Shown here one piece after another: positions 18,037 to 25,448 of a stretch of DNA of 64,000 nt. The stretch is taken from the IMG/VR virus record IMGVR_UViG_3300010399_000008, positions 1 to 64,000 of that record. One strand, written 5' to 3'. Numbering within the stretch: position 1 is the first letter of the stretch; the number at the start of each line of letters is the position of its first letter. Under the pieces are notes generated by a model that had not been told where the DNA came from, did no database searches, and worked only from the letters and a program-made list of their open reading frames with translations. The DNA comes from a virus. A program made the position numbers and the translations under genes.

Positions 18037-18124
18037 GAGAACTTGCGGCAGTCGCCAGCCATCGCAAGACGCTGGGGGCTATTCGCTTAGTGTGAGCCTT
18101 ACTAACGGCTGCCGCTTGTTTCTC

Positions 18125-18152
18125 TTGCCAATTGTCCGATGAATGGTAGCAT
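18125..18152 (+). promoter_or_regulatory. Putative promoter with operator-like spacer, upstream of the excisionase-like gene
   Basis: TTGCCA and TAGCAT are spaced by 16 bases; the spacer contains AATTGTCCGAT, an 11-mer that recurs at 18430-18440 in the same position of a second putative promoter. Ribosome site AAGGAG follows. Confidence 0.4.
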
Positions 18153-18165
18153 AAGGAGCCTATTT

Positions 18166-18408
18166 ATGGCAATTAGGAAGGATAAGAGCAGAGCCATGAA
18201 CATCCGTGGATACTTTACCTGCGAACAGGCTGCGTCTCGCGCTGGGATGAAGGTCGATACCGTTCGCCGGTACGTTCACCGCGGATTAATCAATGCCGGG
18301 CTGATCGGCGACGTGTACCTAATCTCTTCGCAAGAACTCAATCGCTTTCTCAAGAATCGTCGAAAACGCGGGAATCCCAATTTTGTGCGGCAAAAGCAGA
18401 CTGCATAA
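18166..18408 (+). CDS. Excisionase-like / MerR-type HTH protein
   Basis: 80 residues; ATG at 18166 chosen over 18139 because AAGGAG lies 10 bases before it and the upstream start would fall inside the putative promoter. The core TCEQAASRAGMKVDTVRRYV followed by HRGLINAGLIGDVYLISSQE is a winged-helix DNA-binding domain of the excisionase/MerR type; the C-terminus is basic (FLKNRRKRGNP). It probably directs excision or early transcription. Flanked by two copies of the AATTGTCCGAT element. Confidence 0.82.
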   Translation: MAIRKDKSRAMNIRGYFTCEQAASRAGMKVDTVRRYVHRGLINAGLIGDVYLISSQELNRFLKNRRKRGNPNFVRQKQTA

Positions 18409-18454
18409 TTTTTTAAAAAATGGACTTGCAATTGTCCGATTGACGGGATAGACT
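18409..18454 (+). promoter_or_regulatory. Putative promoter for the early operon
   Basis: TTGCAA (18426-18431) and TAGACT (18449-18454) are 17 bases apart, with AATTGTCCGAT in the spacer as in the promoter before the excisionase-like gene. A TTTTTTAAAAAA palindrome lies just upstream (18410-18421). The leader from here to 18606 (about 150 bases) contains no gene I can support. Confidence 0.42.
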
Positions 18455-18606
18455 CCCGCACGCTGAACGTTTTGGCTTAGTAACCAGATCATTCAGTTTG
18501 AAAACACTAGGCAACCTCTTGCGGCATTCTTAGCCGCGACCGAGTTGCAATCAGGAACTCGATTTCGCGATCACGGACGTTTGGAAGTAATCGCGTACAT
18601 CAAACA

Positions 18607-18924
18607 ATGACCCTCCGCAATTACCTTCGCCGCATCTCCTTCCGCAATCACCTGCTGGCTTGTCGGCAGTTGCGATACCTCGAATCCCAGAAGTTTATCC
18701 GAACGATCGTCTACTTCGACCCGCACGCGAATCTGTACATCTCGACGTTCGTTGAATGCGGCTACGAAGTCAGCGTGGTTTGGAGATTCACAACGCGGTG
18801 TAACTACGTGCGAGTGATTAGTCGCTGGTACGAGCTTCACCACGCGATCCAGAGTGCCGTGCGGATTGCCAAGAGAATGAAACGGGAAAGGGTGAACACC
18901 GTGAACGTGAGGATAGCTGAGTGA
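18607..18924 (+). CDS. Small basic protein, unknown
   Basis: 105 residues, strongly basic (NYLRRISFRNHLLACRQLRYL and RIAKRMKRERV near the end). The middle has alternating strands (FIRTIVYFDPHANLYISTF, YEVSVVWRF). First gene after the putative early promoter; overlaps the next gene by four bases. Possibly nucleic-acid binding from charge only. Confidence 0.68.
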   Translation: MTLRNYLRRISFRNHLLACRQLRYLESQKFIRTIVYFDPHANLYISTFVECGYEVSVVWRFTTRCNYVRVISRWYELHHAIQSAVRIAKRMKRERVNTVNVRIAE

Positions 18925-19118
18925 CGCAACTCGTAATCATTTTCCTCGTTGGTTTTCTGATGGGATGGCTTTCACCGTTACCAAGGTTATTGCGGTGTCT
19001 GTTTCCGTCGCAACTGGACTTCATGCGACGTGCGCGTGACGAGGAGATTGCTAGTCGGCGGTTTGACGCAGAGACAAAGCGAATGATTCGCGAGTTATAC
19101 GAGGAGCGAACCCAATGA
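18921..19118 (+). CDS. Small membrane protein
   Basis: 65 residues, GTG start in a GTGA overlap. One transmembrane segment (LVIIFLVGFLMGWLSPL, residues 4-20), then a charged cytoplasmic helix (MRRARDEEIASRRFDAETKR). No family recognised. Confidence 0.68.
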   Translation: MTQLVIIFLVGFLMGWLSPLPRLLRCLFPSQLDFMRRARDEEIASRRFDAETKRMIRELYEERTQ

Positions 19119-19282
19119 CGCAGATAACGAACGCTCGCTGTCCCTACTGCAAGCAGCTCGTCCAAGTTGTGGACCCGAAGACGGCGACACCCTTTTTTGT
19201 GCAGCACAAGCACAAGGGAGCGACGTGCAAGGGAAGTCTTCTCGGAGTGGCTAAATCGAATCAGGAGACCAGTTCGTCATGA
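19115..19282 (+). CDS. Zinc-ribbon microprotein
   Basis: 55 residues, ATG in an ATGA overlap. ARCPYCKQLVQ with a later HKHKGATC gives a CxxC...HxC-type metal site. The stop overlaps the TnpB start (ATGA), so TnpB is read in the same operon. Function unknown. Confidence 0.65.
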   Translation: MTQITNARCPYCKQLVQVVDPKTATPFFVQHKHKGATCKGSLLGVAKSNQETSSS

Positions 19283-20505
19283 TTCGTGTTTATCAATACA
19301 AACTGTACCCGAATCAGACTCAGATCAAAGCGATGAGCGGTTGGATGGGAACGTGTTGCTGGCTTTACAATCGCGCCTTAGAGCATCGGATTAAAGCTTG
19401 GAAGCGTCGTGGCGAGTCGGTGAGTCTCTACGACCAATCGAATTTACTCACACAGCAACGCGGTCGCATTGAATCACTGCGGATCATTCCAGTGGAATTC
19501 GAGCGTGACGCGTTACGTCGCGCCGATCGTGGGATGAAGGCATTCTTCCGGCGATGTAAGGCTGGAGAGAAACCGGGATTTCCGAGATTTCGATCCGTTC
19601 GCAGGTACAGTTCGCTCGAATTCCTTGCAGTAGGTGTTTATCTCAATGGAAATCGTATTCGCGTTCCGAAGCTGGGCACTGTTCGTTGTCGCGGACGATT
19701 GTTGCCTGAAGGCACACAAAAAGCCTTGCGCGTAATTCGTCGAGCAAGTGGGTGGTATGCGCAGATCATCTTGGATGACGGCAAGCAGCCACCAATAACG
19801 AAGCCGATTGAATCTGCAATAGGTATCGATGTCGGCCTTACGCACTTTGCAACTTTGAGTACTGGGGACCAGATTGAAAATCCGCGATTTCTGGAAACGT
19901 CGCAGTACAGACTGTCCGCTTTTCACCGGCGAGTTTCTCGACGGATAAAAGGTAGCATCCGCCGACACAAGGCAGTGAATTCACTTCGTCGTCAGCACGA
20001 GCGCATAGCGGATCAACGCAAGTATTTCTGCCACCAACATTCAACGGCATTGGTGCGGCAATTCGATTTGATAGCCGTTGAAAAACTGAATGTGAGCGGC
20101 ATGTCCCGTTCGCGATTCGGAAAGAGCATCTTGGATGCAGCATGGGGAATGTTCTTTGCTCAGCTTGTCGTCAAAGCAGCATACGCTGGGCGGCAAGTTG
20201 TGGCTGTGAATCCGCGTGGCACATCCCAGGAATGCCCTGACTGCGGACGGCTTATGTCGAAGAAGTTATCCGAGCGAACGCACTCCTGTGAGTGTGGCCT
20301 GACATGCCATCGGGACCACGCCAGTGCAAGGGTGATATTAGCTCGCGCCGTGGTGGCAACCGCGGCGACTCGCCCGTGGACGGAACCTGCCTCTGACAGT
20401 GCGCGAGTTGCGCATTGCCAAGTGGGCCGAATGAAGCGGGTAGACAGAAGTAAGTCATTGCCACTGACTGCTTGTGCTCAGTCTGTCGGCGATAGCCCGG
20501 TGTGA
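19279..20505 (+). CDS. tnpB: TnpB-family RNA-guided nuclease (IS200/IS605, IS1341-like)
   Basis: 408 residues. N-terminal OrfB domain (YKLYPNQTQIKAMSGWMGTC, WLYNRAL), then RuvC with Asp184 (GIDVGLTHF), Glu268 (IAVEKLNVSGM) and Asp346 (CHRDHASARV), all present. Zinc finger Cys319/Cys322 (CPDCG) and Cys337/Cys339. No TnpA gene is nearby, so it cannot move alone. TnpB nucleases are programmed by an RNA from their own 3' end; a matching hairpin lies at 20512-20541. Its start overlaps a phage gene by four bases, which suggests it is settled in the operon. Confidence 0.92.
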   Translation: MIRVYQYKLYPNQTQIKAMSGWMGTCCWLYNRALEHRIKAWKRRGESVSLYDQSNLLTQQRGRIESLRIIPVEFERDALRRADRGMKAFFRRCKAGEKPGFPRFRSVRRYSSLEFLAVGVYLNGNRIRVPKLGTVRCRGRLLPEGTQKALRVIRRASGWYAQIILDDGKQPPITKPIESAIGIDVGLTHFATLSTGDQIENPRFLETSQYRLSAFHRRVSRRIKGSIRRHKAVNSLRRQHERIADQRKYFCHQHSTALVRQFDLIAVEKLNVSGMSRSRFGKSILDAAWGMFFAQLVVKAAYAGRQVVAVNPRGTSQECPDCGRLMSKKLSERTHSCECGLTCHRDHASARVILARAVVATAATRPWTEPASDSARVAHCQVGRMKRVDRSKSLPLTACAQSVGDSPV

Positions 20506-20541
20506 CAGTTCAGATCGTCGCACCGGGTTTTGAATCAGGAG
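20380..20541 (+). ncRNA. Putative omega/reRNA overlapping the tnpB 3' end
   Basis: Downstream of the catalytic part the DNA can form two hairpins: GACTG/CAGTC near 20464-20484 and CCCGGTG/CACCGGG (20497-20528), followed by TTTTGAATC. TnpB guide scaffolds usually cover the end of the gene and finish with such a hairpin; the guide would begin near 20537-20541. Boundaries are approximate. Confidence 0.42.
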
Positions 20542-20548
20542 AAAGTTC

Positions 20549-20683
20549 ATGTCCAAAGGCGTTCGATTGCAAACCGGTGGTAAGCGTATGCACGGCACGT
20601 CTATTCCGGCTGGTGGACGCAAGCCAGGAAAGGGACGACTGCGACGACGGAATTCGATCAGGAGACCGGCTAACACCCGGTAA
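20549..20683 (+). CDS. Small highly basic protein
   Basis: 44 residues; CAGGAGAAAG precedes the ATG. Contains Gly, Arg and Lys in excess (GGRKPGKGRLRRRN). Probably binds nucleic acid; no family recognised. Begins directly after the TnpB end hairpin. Confidence 0.55.
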   Translation: MSKGVRLQTGGKRMHGTSIPAGGRKPGKGRLRRRNSIRRPANTR

Positions 20684-20792
20684 GGATGCGTTGGCAAGGA
20701 GTCAACGGAATATGGAGTCGGCCGCCGGCTAGTTCGGAACGACACCGGCGCGGCTCCAGCAATGGAGTACAGACAATTGGAGTACAGACAAT
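20684..20792 (+). promoter_or_regulatory. GGA-rich structured leader of the CsrA-like gene
   Basis: The leader has a long hairpin (20714-20757, GGAG...CGCCGG with CCGGCG...CTCC) and a perfect 15-bp tandem repeat TGGAGTACAGACAAT (20763-20777 and 20778-20792) that includes the ribosome site and the first bases of the ATG. Seven GGA triplets fall within 100 bases (20684 to 20781). CsrA proteins bind GGA in RNA, so autoregulation is plausible. Confidence 0.5.
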
Positions 20793-21141
20793 GTTGTGCC
20801 TTGGAATTGCAGTAGACGAAAAAATCCTCATCGGCGACACGATCACGGTGATGCTCCTCTCCACAAAGACCGGACAGGCGAGACTTGGATTTGATGCACC
20901 GGATCACGTAGCAATCGACCGAGAGGAAGTGCGGCAGAAGATCATTGCCAGTGGTGGAGACCGTCGCGTCCAACGAAAGGACATTCCCTCGTCTCTCGGG
21001 TTCACGAAGAAGACCGCTACGTGGCTTCAGGGTGCGATCCTAGCCGCCAAGGCGACCGGCGATGACAAGCTCCCTGTGTACGAGTCCATGCTGGCAGAAG
21101 CGACTGCAGTGATCGAATCCGAAAGCCTGGAGGCAGCATGA
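20791..21141 (+). CDS. CsrA-like RNA-binding regulator with C-terminal extension
   Basis: 116 residues. Residues 1-48 match CsrA: MLCLGIAVDEKILIGDTITV, QARLGFDAPDHVAIDREEV, with the key Arg in DREEV. The usual basic pair after the first strand (SRK in CsrA) is GIA here. Normal CsrA is 55-70 residues; this one has about 55 extra, mostly helical residues. CsrA represses or stabilises mRNAs by binding GGA near ribosome sites. Stop overlaps the next ATG by four bases. A second, canonical CsrA lies at 27811. Confidence 0.82.
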   Translation: MLCLGIAVDEKILIGDTITVMLLSTKTGQARLGFDAPDHVAIDREEVRQKIIASGGDRRVQRKDIPSSLGFTKKTATWLQGAILAAKATGDDKLPVYESMLAEATAVIESESLEAA

Positions 21142-21362
21142 CACCGCAGAACACCACAACATATCGAGGTCGCGATACGGCTGACCTGCTTGGACAAGCC
21201 ATCGCACAGTTGAAGGTTGGGTGCGTTACTGCAATCGCCATGATCCCTAACGATCCCGTGTGGAACGGGACACGGCGCGACTTGCAGAACGAACTCTACC
21301 GATTGAAGGACATCGAGGACCACGTGAAATCGAACGGTGAGTATTTGAGGAGCCAATCGTGA
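21138..21362 (+). CDS. Unknown small early protein
   Basis: 74 residues, ATG in an ATGA overlap with the CsrA-like gene and GTGA overlap with the nuclease gene. Helical, mixed charge (DTADLLGQAIAQLKVGC, RRDLQNELYRLKDIEDHVK). No family recognised. Operon position suggests a replication/recombination accessory. Confidence 0.65.
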   Translation: MTPQNTTTYRGRDTADLLGQAIAQLKVGCVTAIAMIPNDPVWNGTRRDLQNELYRLKDIEDHVKSNGEYLRSQS

Positions 21363-22588
21363 CTCGCATCGACGCATACGGAAATGAGATCTATCCCGGT
21401 CAGGTCGGGTATCAGTCGGCTGATCGGCAAGTGAACGAACAGTGGAAGCCAGTTGGGAGGACGGTAATTGTGGACGTTGAACCGAAGCGAGCACAACTAT
21501 TGACGCATTCCCGCCAGGACACATTCAAGACCTGTCGCAAGAAACATTTTTTTTCCTACGAGCTTGGACTGCGGCCAGTCACGGATGCGAAGGCGCTTCG
21601 AATGGGCGCGGCTTATCACGATGCCCTGGAAAACCTCGAGACAGGTGGCACGCTCGATTCGGCTGTGGAACTGGTGCGAACTCTCTACGGCGTAGTTGAT
21701 GCCTACGATCAGACTGAACTCGATTACGAATGCGAAACTGTTCTTCGATTGGTCTGCGGCTATGTATGGCGTTGGGAGTCGTATCGTCTCGAATTCATTG
21801 CCGCCGAATTACCGTTTGAGATTCCCTTGAGGAATCCAGAGACAGGTGGCACGACTCCCAACTTTCTACTTGCTGGCAAGATCGACGGCATTGTGAAGCT
21901 CGACGACGGACGACTCGCAGTCATCGAGCACAAGCTGCTCTCGGAAGATGTCGCCAGCGATTCGCAATTGTGGCGCCGGCTGCGAATGGACCATCAGATT
22001 TCGATGTACGTGCTCGCAGCCAGAAAGCTCGGGTATCCAGTCGATGCGGTCCTTTACAACGTCTCTTGCAAGCCATCGATCAAGCCGACGCTCGTTCCTG
22101 TGCTCGACAGGTTGGGCGCCAAGATCGTGCTCGATAAGTACGGCGACCGGGTGAAGACCGAGAAGGGTTGTTATCGGCAAACAGGCGACACAAACAAAGG
22201 CTACGTCTTACAGACTCGTCCCATGCTGGCCGACGAATGGGGTGAGAAGTTAGCCAACGACATTGTTTCGCAGCCCGACCGCTATTACGCACGCATGGAA
22301 ATCCCGCGCCTCGACCAAGACTTGGAAGAGTACGAGAACGAACTTTGGGATATCCAGCGAACCATTCGTGACGCGCAGCTCAACAACCGTCACTTTCGGA
22401 CCTGCAATAAGAACACATGCGGGTTCTGTTCCTACTTCGATATTTGCTCAGCGGGATTCGATCACAACTCTGTTCCGTCGGGTTTTGTCCGTTTGTCCGA
22501 TGTAAATCCAGAATTAGGGAGAACCAATGTCAACGTCATCGCCCCCGGCACCACCGCCGAAGAAACCACCTACACCGCCCCCTTCTAA
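21359..22588 (+). CDS. PD-(D/E)XK nuclease, Cas4/AddB-like
   Basis: 409 residues, GTG start. Core motifs: SRQDTFKTCRKKHFFSYEL, GKIDGIV (Asp) followed by LAVIEHKL (ExK) and HQISMYVLAA (motif QxxxY). The first Cys and a C-terminal group (CNKNTCGFCSYFDIC) give the four Cys of the iron-sulfur cluster found in Cas4 and AddB. Acts on DNA ends, with the Sak4-like ATPase next to it. The reading frame overlaps the next gene by 62 bases. Confidence 0.88.
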   Translation: MTRIDAYGNEIYPGQVGYQSADRQVNEQWKPVGRTVIVDVEPKRAQLLTHSRQDTFKTCRKKHFFSYELGLRPVTDAKALRMGAAYHDALENLETGGTLDSAVELVRTLYGVVDAYDQTELDYECETVLRLVCGYVWRWESYRLEFIAAELPFEIPLRNPETGGTTPNFLLAGKIDGIVKLDDGRLAVIEHKLLSEDVASDSQLWRRLRMDHQISMYVLAARKLGYPVDAVLYNVSCKPSIKPTLVPVLDRLGAKIVLDKYGDRVKTEKGCYRQTGDTNKGYVLQTRPMLADEWGEKLANDIVSQPDRYYARMEIPRLDQDLEEYENELWDIQRTIRDAQLNNRHFRTCNKNTCGFCSYFDICSAGFDHNSVPSGFVRLSDVNPELGRTNVNVIAPGTTAEETTYTAPF

Positions 22589-23396
22589 AACAACCGCTCA
22601 ACCAACTTCACCTGCACGAGTGCAGCGAACCTTTGAAGTGGTTAGCGGTGTTACCAAAACACATCACAAAGTTGTCATCTATGGACCTGGCGGCGCCGGA
22701 AAAAGCACTCTGTGCTCGCTCATTTCCGAATACGTCGAGAAGGCAGTGTTCATTGATCTTGGCAGCGAAACTGAGTTCTTGGACGTTTCGCGAATTGGTG
22801 ACAAAGACTCACCGATTGAGACCTGGGACGAACTGAGATCAATCCTGCACAACGATTCGATGTGGACCGGTGTTGATGCCATCGTTGTCGACTCACTGAC
22901 CAAAGCCGAAGAACTGGCAATCAATTGGACGCTTCAAAACGTCAAGCACGAGAAAGGGCATTCGGTTTTTGGAATCGAGGAATATGGCTGGGGAAAGGGA
23001 TACGTTCACGTTTACGAAACATTCCTCCAGTTGCTTGGCGACTTAGATGCTCATCAACGTCGCGGCCGTCACATCATCTGCACTGCCCACGACTGCACCG
23101 AAAAGGTTCCAAATCCCGAGGGAGAAGATTGGATCCGTTACGAACCGCGGTTGCAGAACGCAAGCAGGGGAAACATCCGCAGTCGCGTCAAGGAGTGGGC
23201 CGATCATCTTCTCTACGTCGGATTCGATACAGCGGTGAGCAAGGCTGGAAAAGCCACCGGTGCCGGAACTCGCACTATTTATCCAGTCGAGCTGCCAGCT
23301 TGGCTGGCCAAGTCTCGAAGTCTGTCAGAGCCAATCGTGTATCCAAACGGCTCATCTGAATTATGGAAGCAGCTTTTGCAAGGGAGAACCTCATGA
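22527..23396 (+). CDS. Sak4-like RecA-fold ATPase (phage AAA_24)
   Basis: 289 residues. A Pro-rich leader (about 30 residues) precedes the RecA core: Walker A GPGGAGKST, Walker B VDAIVVDSLTK, and a sensor-like IICTAHDCT. Matches the phage single-strand annealing/recombinase group Sak4. Located between a nuclease and an SSB-like protein, the usual recombination trio. ATG inside the end of the nuclease gene. Confidence 0.85.
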   Translation: MSTSSPPAPPPKKPPTPPPSKTTAQPTSPARVQRTFEVVSGVTKTHHKVVIYGPGGAGKSTLCSLISEYVEKAVFIDLGSETEFLDVSRIGDKDSPIETWDELRSILHNDSMWTGVDAIVVDSLTKAEELAINWTLQNVKHEKGHSVFGIEEYGWGKGYVHVYETFLQLLGDLDAHQRRGRHIICTAHDCTEKVPNPEGEDWIRYEPRLQNASRGNIRSRVKEWADHLLYVGFDTAVSKAGKATGAGTRTIYPVELPAWLAKSRSLSEPIVYPNGSSELWKQLLQGRTS

Positions 23397-24001
23397 CCCA
23401 ACAAATCGATCGCGAAGGAGTGTTCCAAGGGATCATCACGGAGTATGGACTCCGAGAGAAATCCGAAACCGGAACGCTGGCAGTTGCCATCAAAGCTCAG
23501 CTAGATGCAATGTGGAACGGAGAAGGCTGGGATGACTGGAAAGAATTCGAGATGGAAGCCAGCGGCTTTCTCTACATCATTAAAAAGGATGGCCAGCCCA
23601 ATACCGGACAGGTTGAATCCTTGGTGCGACATGCCGGATGGGACGGAGCGTTGAAGTCGTTGATTGACGGAACGTGGCAGCCAACACCCTGTCAGTTCAC
23701 GATCAAGGCGAATGAGTACCAAGGGAAAACTGACTACCGAATTGACTTCATCAACGAGTTGAACCGGGTTCCCGGTCAGATGAGCAACGTGACTGACGAC
23801 AAGCTCAAAGCGCTTGAAGCGAAGTTCGGAGCTCCACTGCGTGCAATCGCTGGCAGTGCCAAGCGTAACGCTGCACCAGCTGCCGATGCAAAGATGCCCA
23901 AGCCGAAGAAAGCGGCTCCAGCACCAACACCTGCAAAGGATGCTTTGGCAAGAGCAATGGGTGCTGATCCGGCAGCGGCGAATGAATCAATCCCGTTTTA
24001 A
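23393..24001 (+). CDS. SSB-like protein with acidic-type tail
   Basis: 202 residues; ATG 23393 (ATGA overlap) preferred to 23363. Beta-rich first 130 residues (FLYIIKKDGQPNTGQVE, CQFTIKANEYQGKTDYRIDF) then an Ala/Pro/Lys linker and the ending ANESIPF. The final IPF after a flexible linker copies the SSB tip (DDIPF) that recruits partners. Fits the single-strand-binding protein that works with Sak4. Not a standard SSB by sequence. Confidence 0.72.
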   Translation: MTQQIDREGVFQGIITEYGLREKSETGTLAVAIKAQLDAMWNGEGWDDWKEFEMEASGFLYIIKKDGQPNTGQVESLVRHAGWDGALKSLIDGTWQPTPCQFTIKANEYQGKTDYRIDFINELNRVPGQMSNVTDDKLKALEAKFGAPLRAIAGSAKRNAAPAADAKMPKPKKAAPAPTPAKDALARAMGADPAAANESIPF

Positions 24002-24002
24002 T

Positions 24003-24066
24003 CCGGCGCGTGCCGGGTTCTCCCTCCGCACTCCGAGCGAGTTGGTCGGAGTGCGGTCTGGGAGAA
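24003..24066 (+). promoter_or_regulatory. Double hairpin between the SSB-like and HNH genes
   Basis: CCGGC/GCCGG (24003-24016) is followed by a long stem: TCTCCC (24019-24024) and CCGCACTCCGA (24026-24036) pairing with TCGGAGTGCGG (24046-24056) and GGGAGA (24060-24065). No T-tract follows, so it looks like an mRNA-processing or stability element rather than a terminator. Confidence 0.5.
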
Positions 24067-24102
24067 ATTAGGAGCTTGCGGCAAGGACTGGAACGAAGAC
24101 CG

Positions 24103-24690
24103 ATGACACGAAAGAGAAAATCAACCGGCAAGAGGCTGCGATTTTCGATCTTCAAGCGGGATCAATTCACATGTGTTTATTGTGGGAGAACTCCACCAAC
24201 TATTGTGCTGGAATTAGACCACATCGTGCCAGTGTCGCGTGGTGGTTTGACTGAAGAAACAAACCTTGTAACGGCCTGTGTTGATTGCAACGCTGGCAAA
24301 ACTGACAAGTTATTGACGGACGTTCCACGGCCAATCGAAGCAGCATTGACAGAGCAAGTTGAACGACGGGAGCAGCTTGAGGAATACAACCGATACCTTC
24401 TGGCGGCTCGAAAGCGAGAACAGGAATTAGCCCGAGAGATCGGAGTGTATTGGTGCGATTTAATTTATGGAGACTCCGAGGCTGGAAAGTGGATTTGCAG
24501 CAATGCGAGGCTCCGGTCGATCGGCATATTTATTAAGCGATTGCCGGCCACTGATGTCTTTGAAGCAATGGACCGTGCTGTAGGAAAACTGCAGCCATCC
24601 CCAAATCGCGATGAGAACGCTTGGAAGTATTTTTGCGGTATCTGTTGGAAAAACATTCGCAAGCGCGAAGCACCATCGGAGACTGCATAG
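24103..24690 (+). CDS. HNH endonuclease with extended C-terminus
   Basis: 195 residues; ATG after a GGAACGAAG stretch. HNH core: FSIFKRDQFTCVYCG, LELDHIVPVSRGG, NLVTACVDCNAGK, with the Cys pairs and DH/N residues present. The C-terminal half (EYNRYLLAARKREQELAREIG and later Cys/Trp-rich part) may be a phage-specific domain. It lies in the replication block, directly before the initiator-like gene. Confidence 0.87.
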   Translation: MTRKRKSTGKRLRFSIFKRDQFTCVYCGRTPPTIVLELDHIVPVSRGGLTEETNLVTACVDCNAGKTDKLLTDVPRPIEAALTEQVERREQLEEYNRYLLAARKREQELAREIGVYWCDLIYGDSEAGKWICSNARLRSIGIFIKRLPATDVFEAMDRAVGKLQPSPNRDENAWKYFCGICWKNIRKREAPSETA

Positions 24691-24692
24691 TC

Positions 24693-25448
24693 GTGATTGT
24701 CGACCCCGATTTTTGTGACCACTGGAAAACAAGGATGCTTGTCGGCCTCCTTGACGGCGACGAGGCGGCGCCGGTTTACGTGCTTCGTATTTGGTCCCAT
24801 TGTCAGAACAGGCGTCAAGCACAATTCGACCTGTCTGCGGAGGCTCTTAAAGCCCTCTGTCGATTTCCTGGCAACTCCAACAGGTTGGAGGCCTCGTTAA
24901 CGGCTTCGGGTTTTATTCGTCGCGCAGAACGGACGGCTGCGGAGAGCAGTCAACTAATTGTCTGCGGTTGGGAGGATCACAACGCAGCGCTCTTGGCATC
25001 CTGGAACAATGGGCGAAAAGGTAGAGGTAAGTCCAAGACGGACGAACCCACGGGTATGTCCACGGGTCCACCCACGGGTGAGTCTGTGGGTATACCCACT
25101 CCTCTACTCTCCTCTGCTCTTTCGAAAGCGCTTGAAGTAAGTAAATCTTTCAATACGGAAAGAGTTCGAACTGCAATTGGGGAATGGGTAAAGCATTTTG
25201 AGAATCGCGTTGGAAGGAAATATACCGCAACGAAACTCAACAGCGACCTAATGGAAGCAACTCGCAAGGGTTGGACCGAAGAACAAGTTTTCACATCGAT
25301 TCACTTTTCGATTTCCAAGGATGGAAAGTCTTGGTGTGACCCAGAAAACGATTTTGAAAAACAGGCGAAGGATAAAGCAAATGGAAAATCAAAAGCAGGT
25401 CCAGGTCAGATCCACAACCCAGCAGCCAAGCGTGTCAATGACTTCTGA
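24693..25448 (+). CDS. Replication initiator/organizer-like protein
   Basis: 251 residues; GTG at 24693, two bases after the previous stop. Residues 1-105 look like a winged-helix domain (DGDEAAPVYVLRIWSHCQNR, LSAEALKALCRF, LEASLTASGFIRR) as in phage replisome organizers. A linker with TDEPTGMSTGPPTGE leads to a second helical domain (RVRTAIGEWVKHFENRVG). Its end overlaps a helicase-loader-like gene, the usual initiator-loader pair. Confidence 0.75.
   Translation: MIVDPDFCDHWKTRMLVGLLDGDEAAPVYVLRIWSHCQNRRQAQFDLSAEALKALCRFPGNSNRLEASLTASGFIRRAERTAAESSQLIVCGWEDHNAALLASWNNGRKGRGKSKTDEPTGMSTGPPTGESVGIPTPLLSSALSKALEVSKSFNTERVRTAIGEWVKHFENRVGRKYTATKLNSDLMEATRKGWTEEQVFTSIHFSISKDGKSWCDPENDFEKQAKDKANGKSKAGPGQIHNPAAKRVNDF

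Noticed and set aside
25321-25381. An upstream in-frame start for the helicase loader
   Set aside because: It adds residues overlapping the initiator gene and lacks a ribosome site; 25381 has AAGGA at the right distance.
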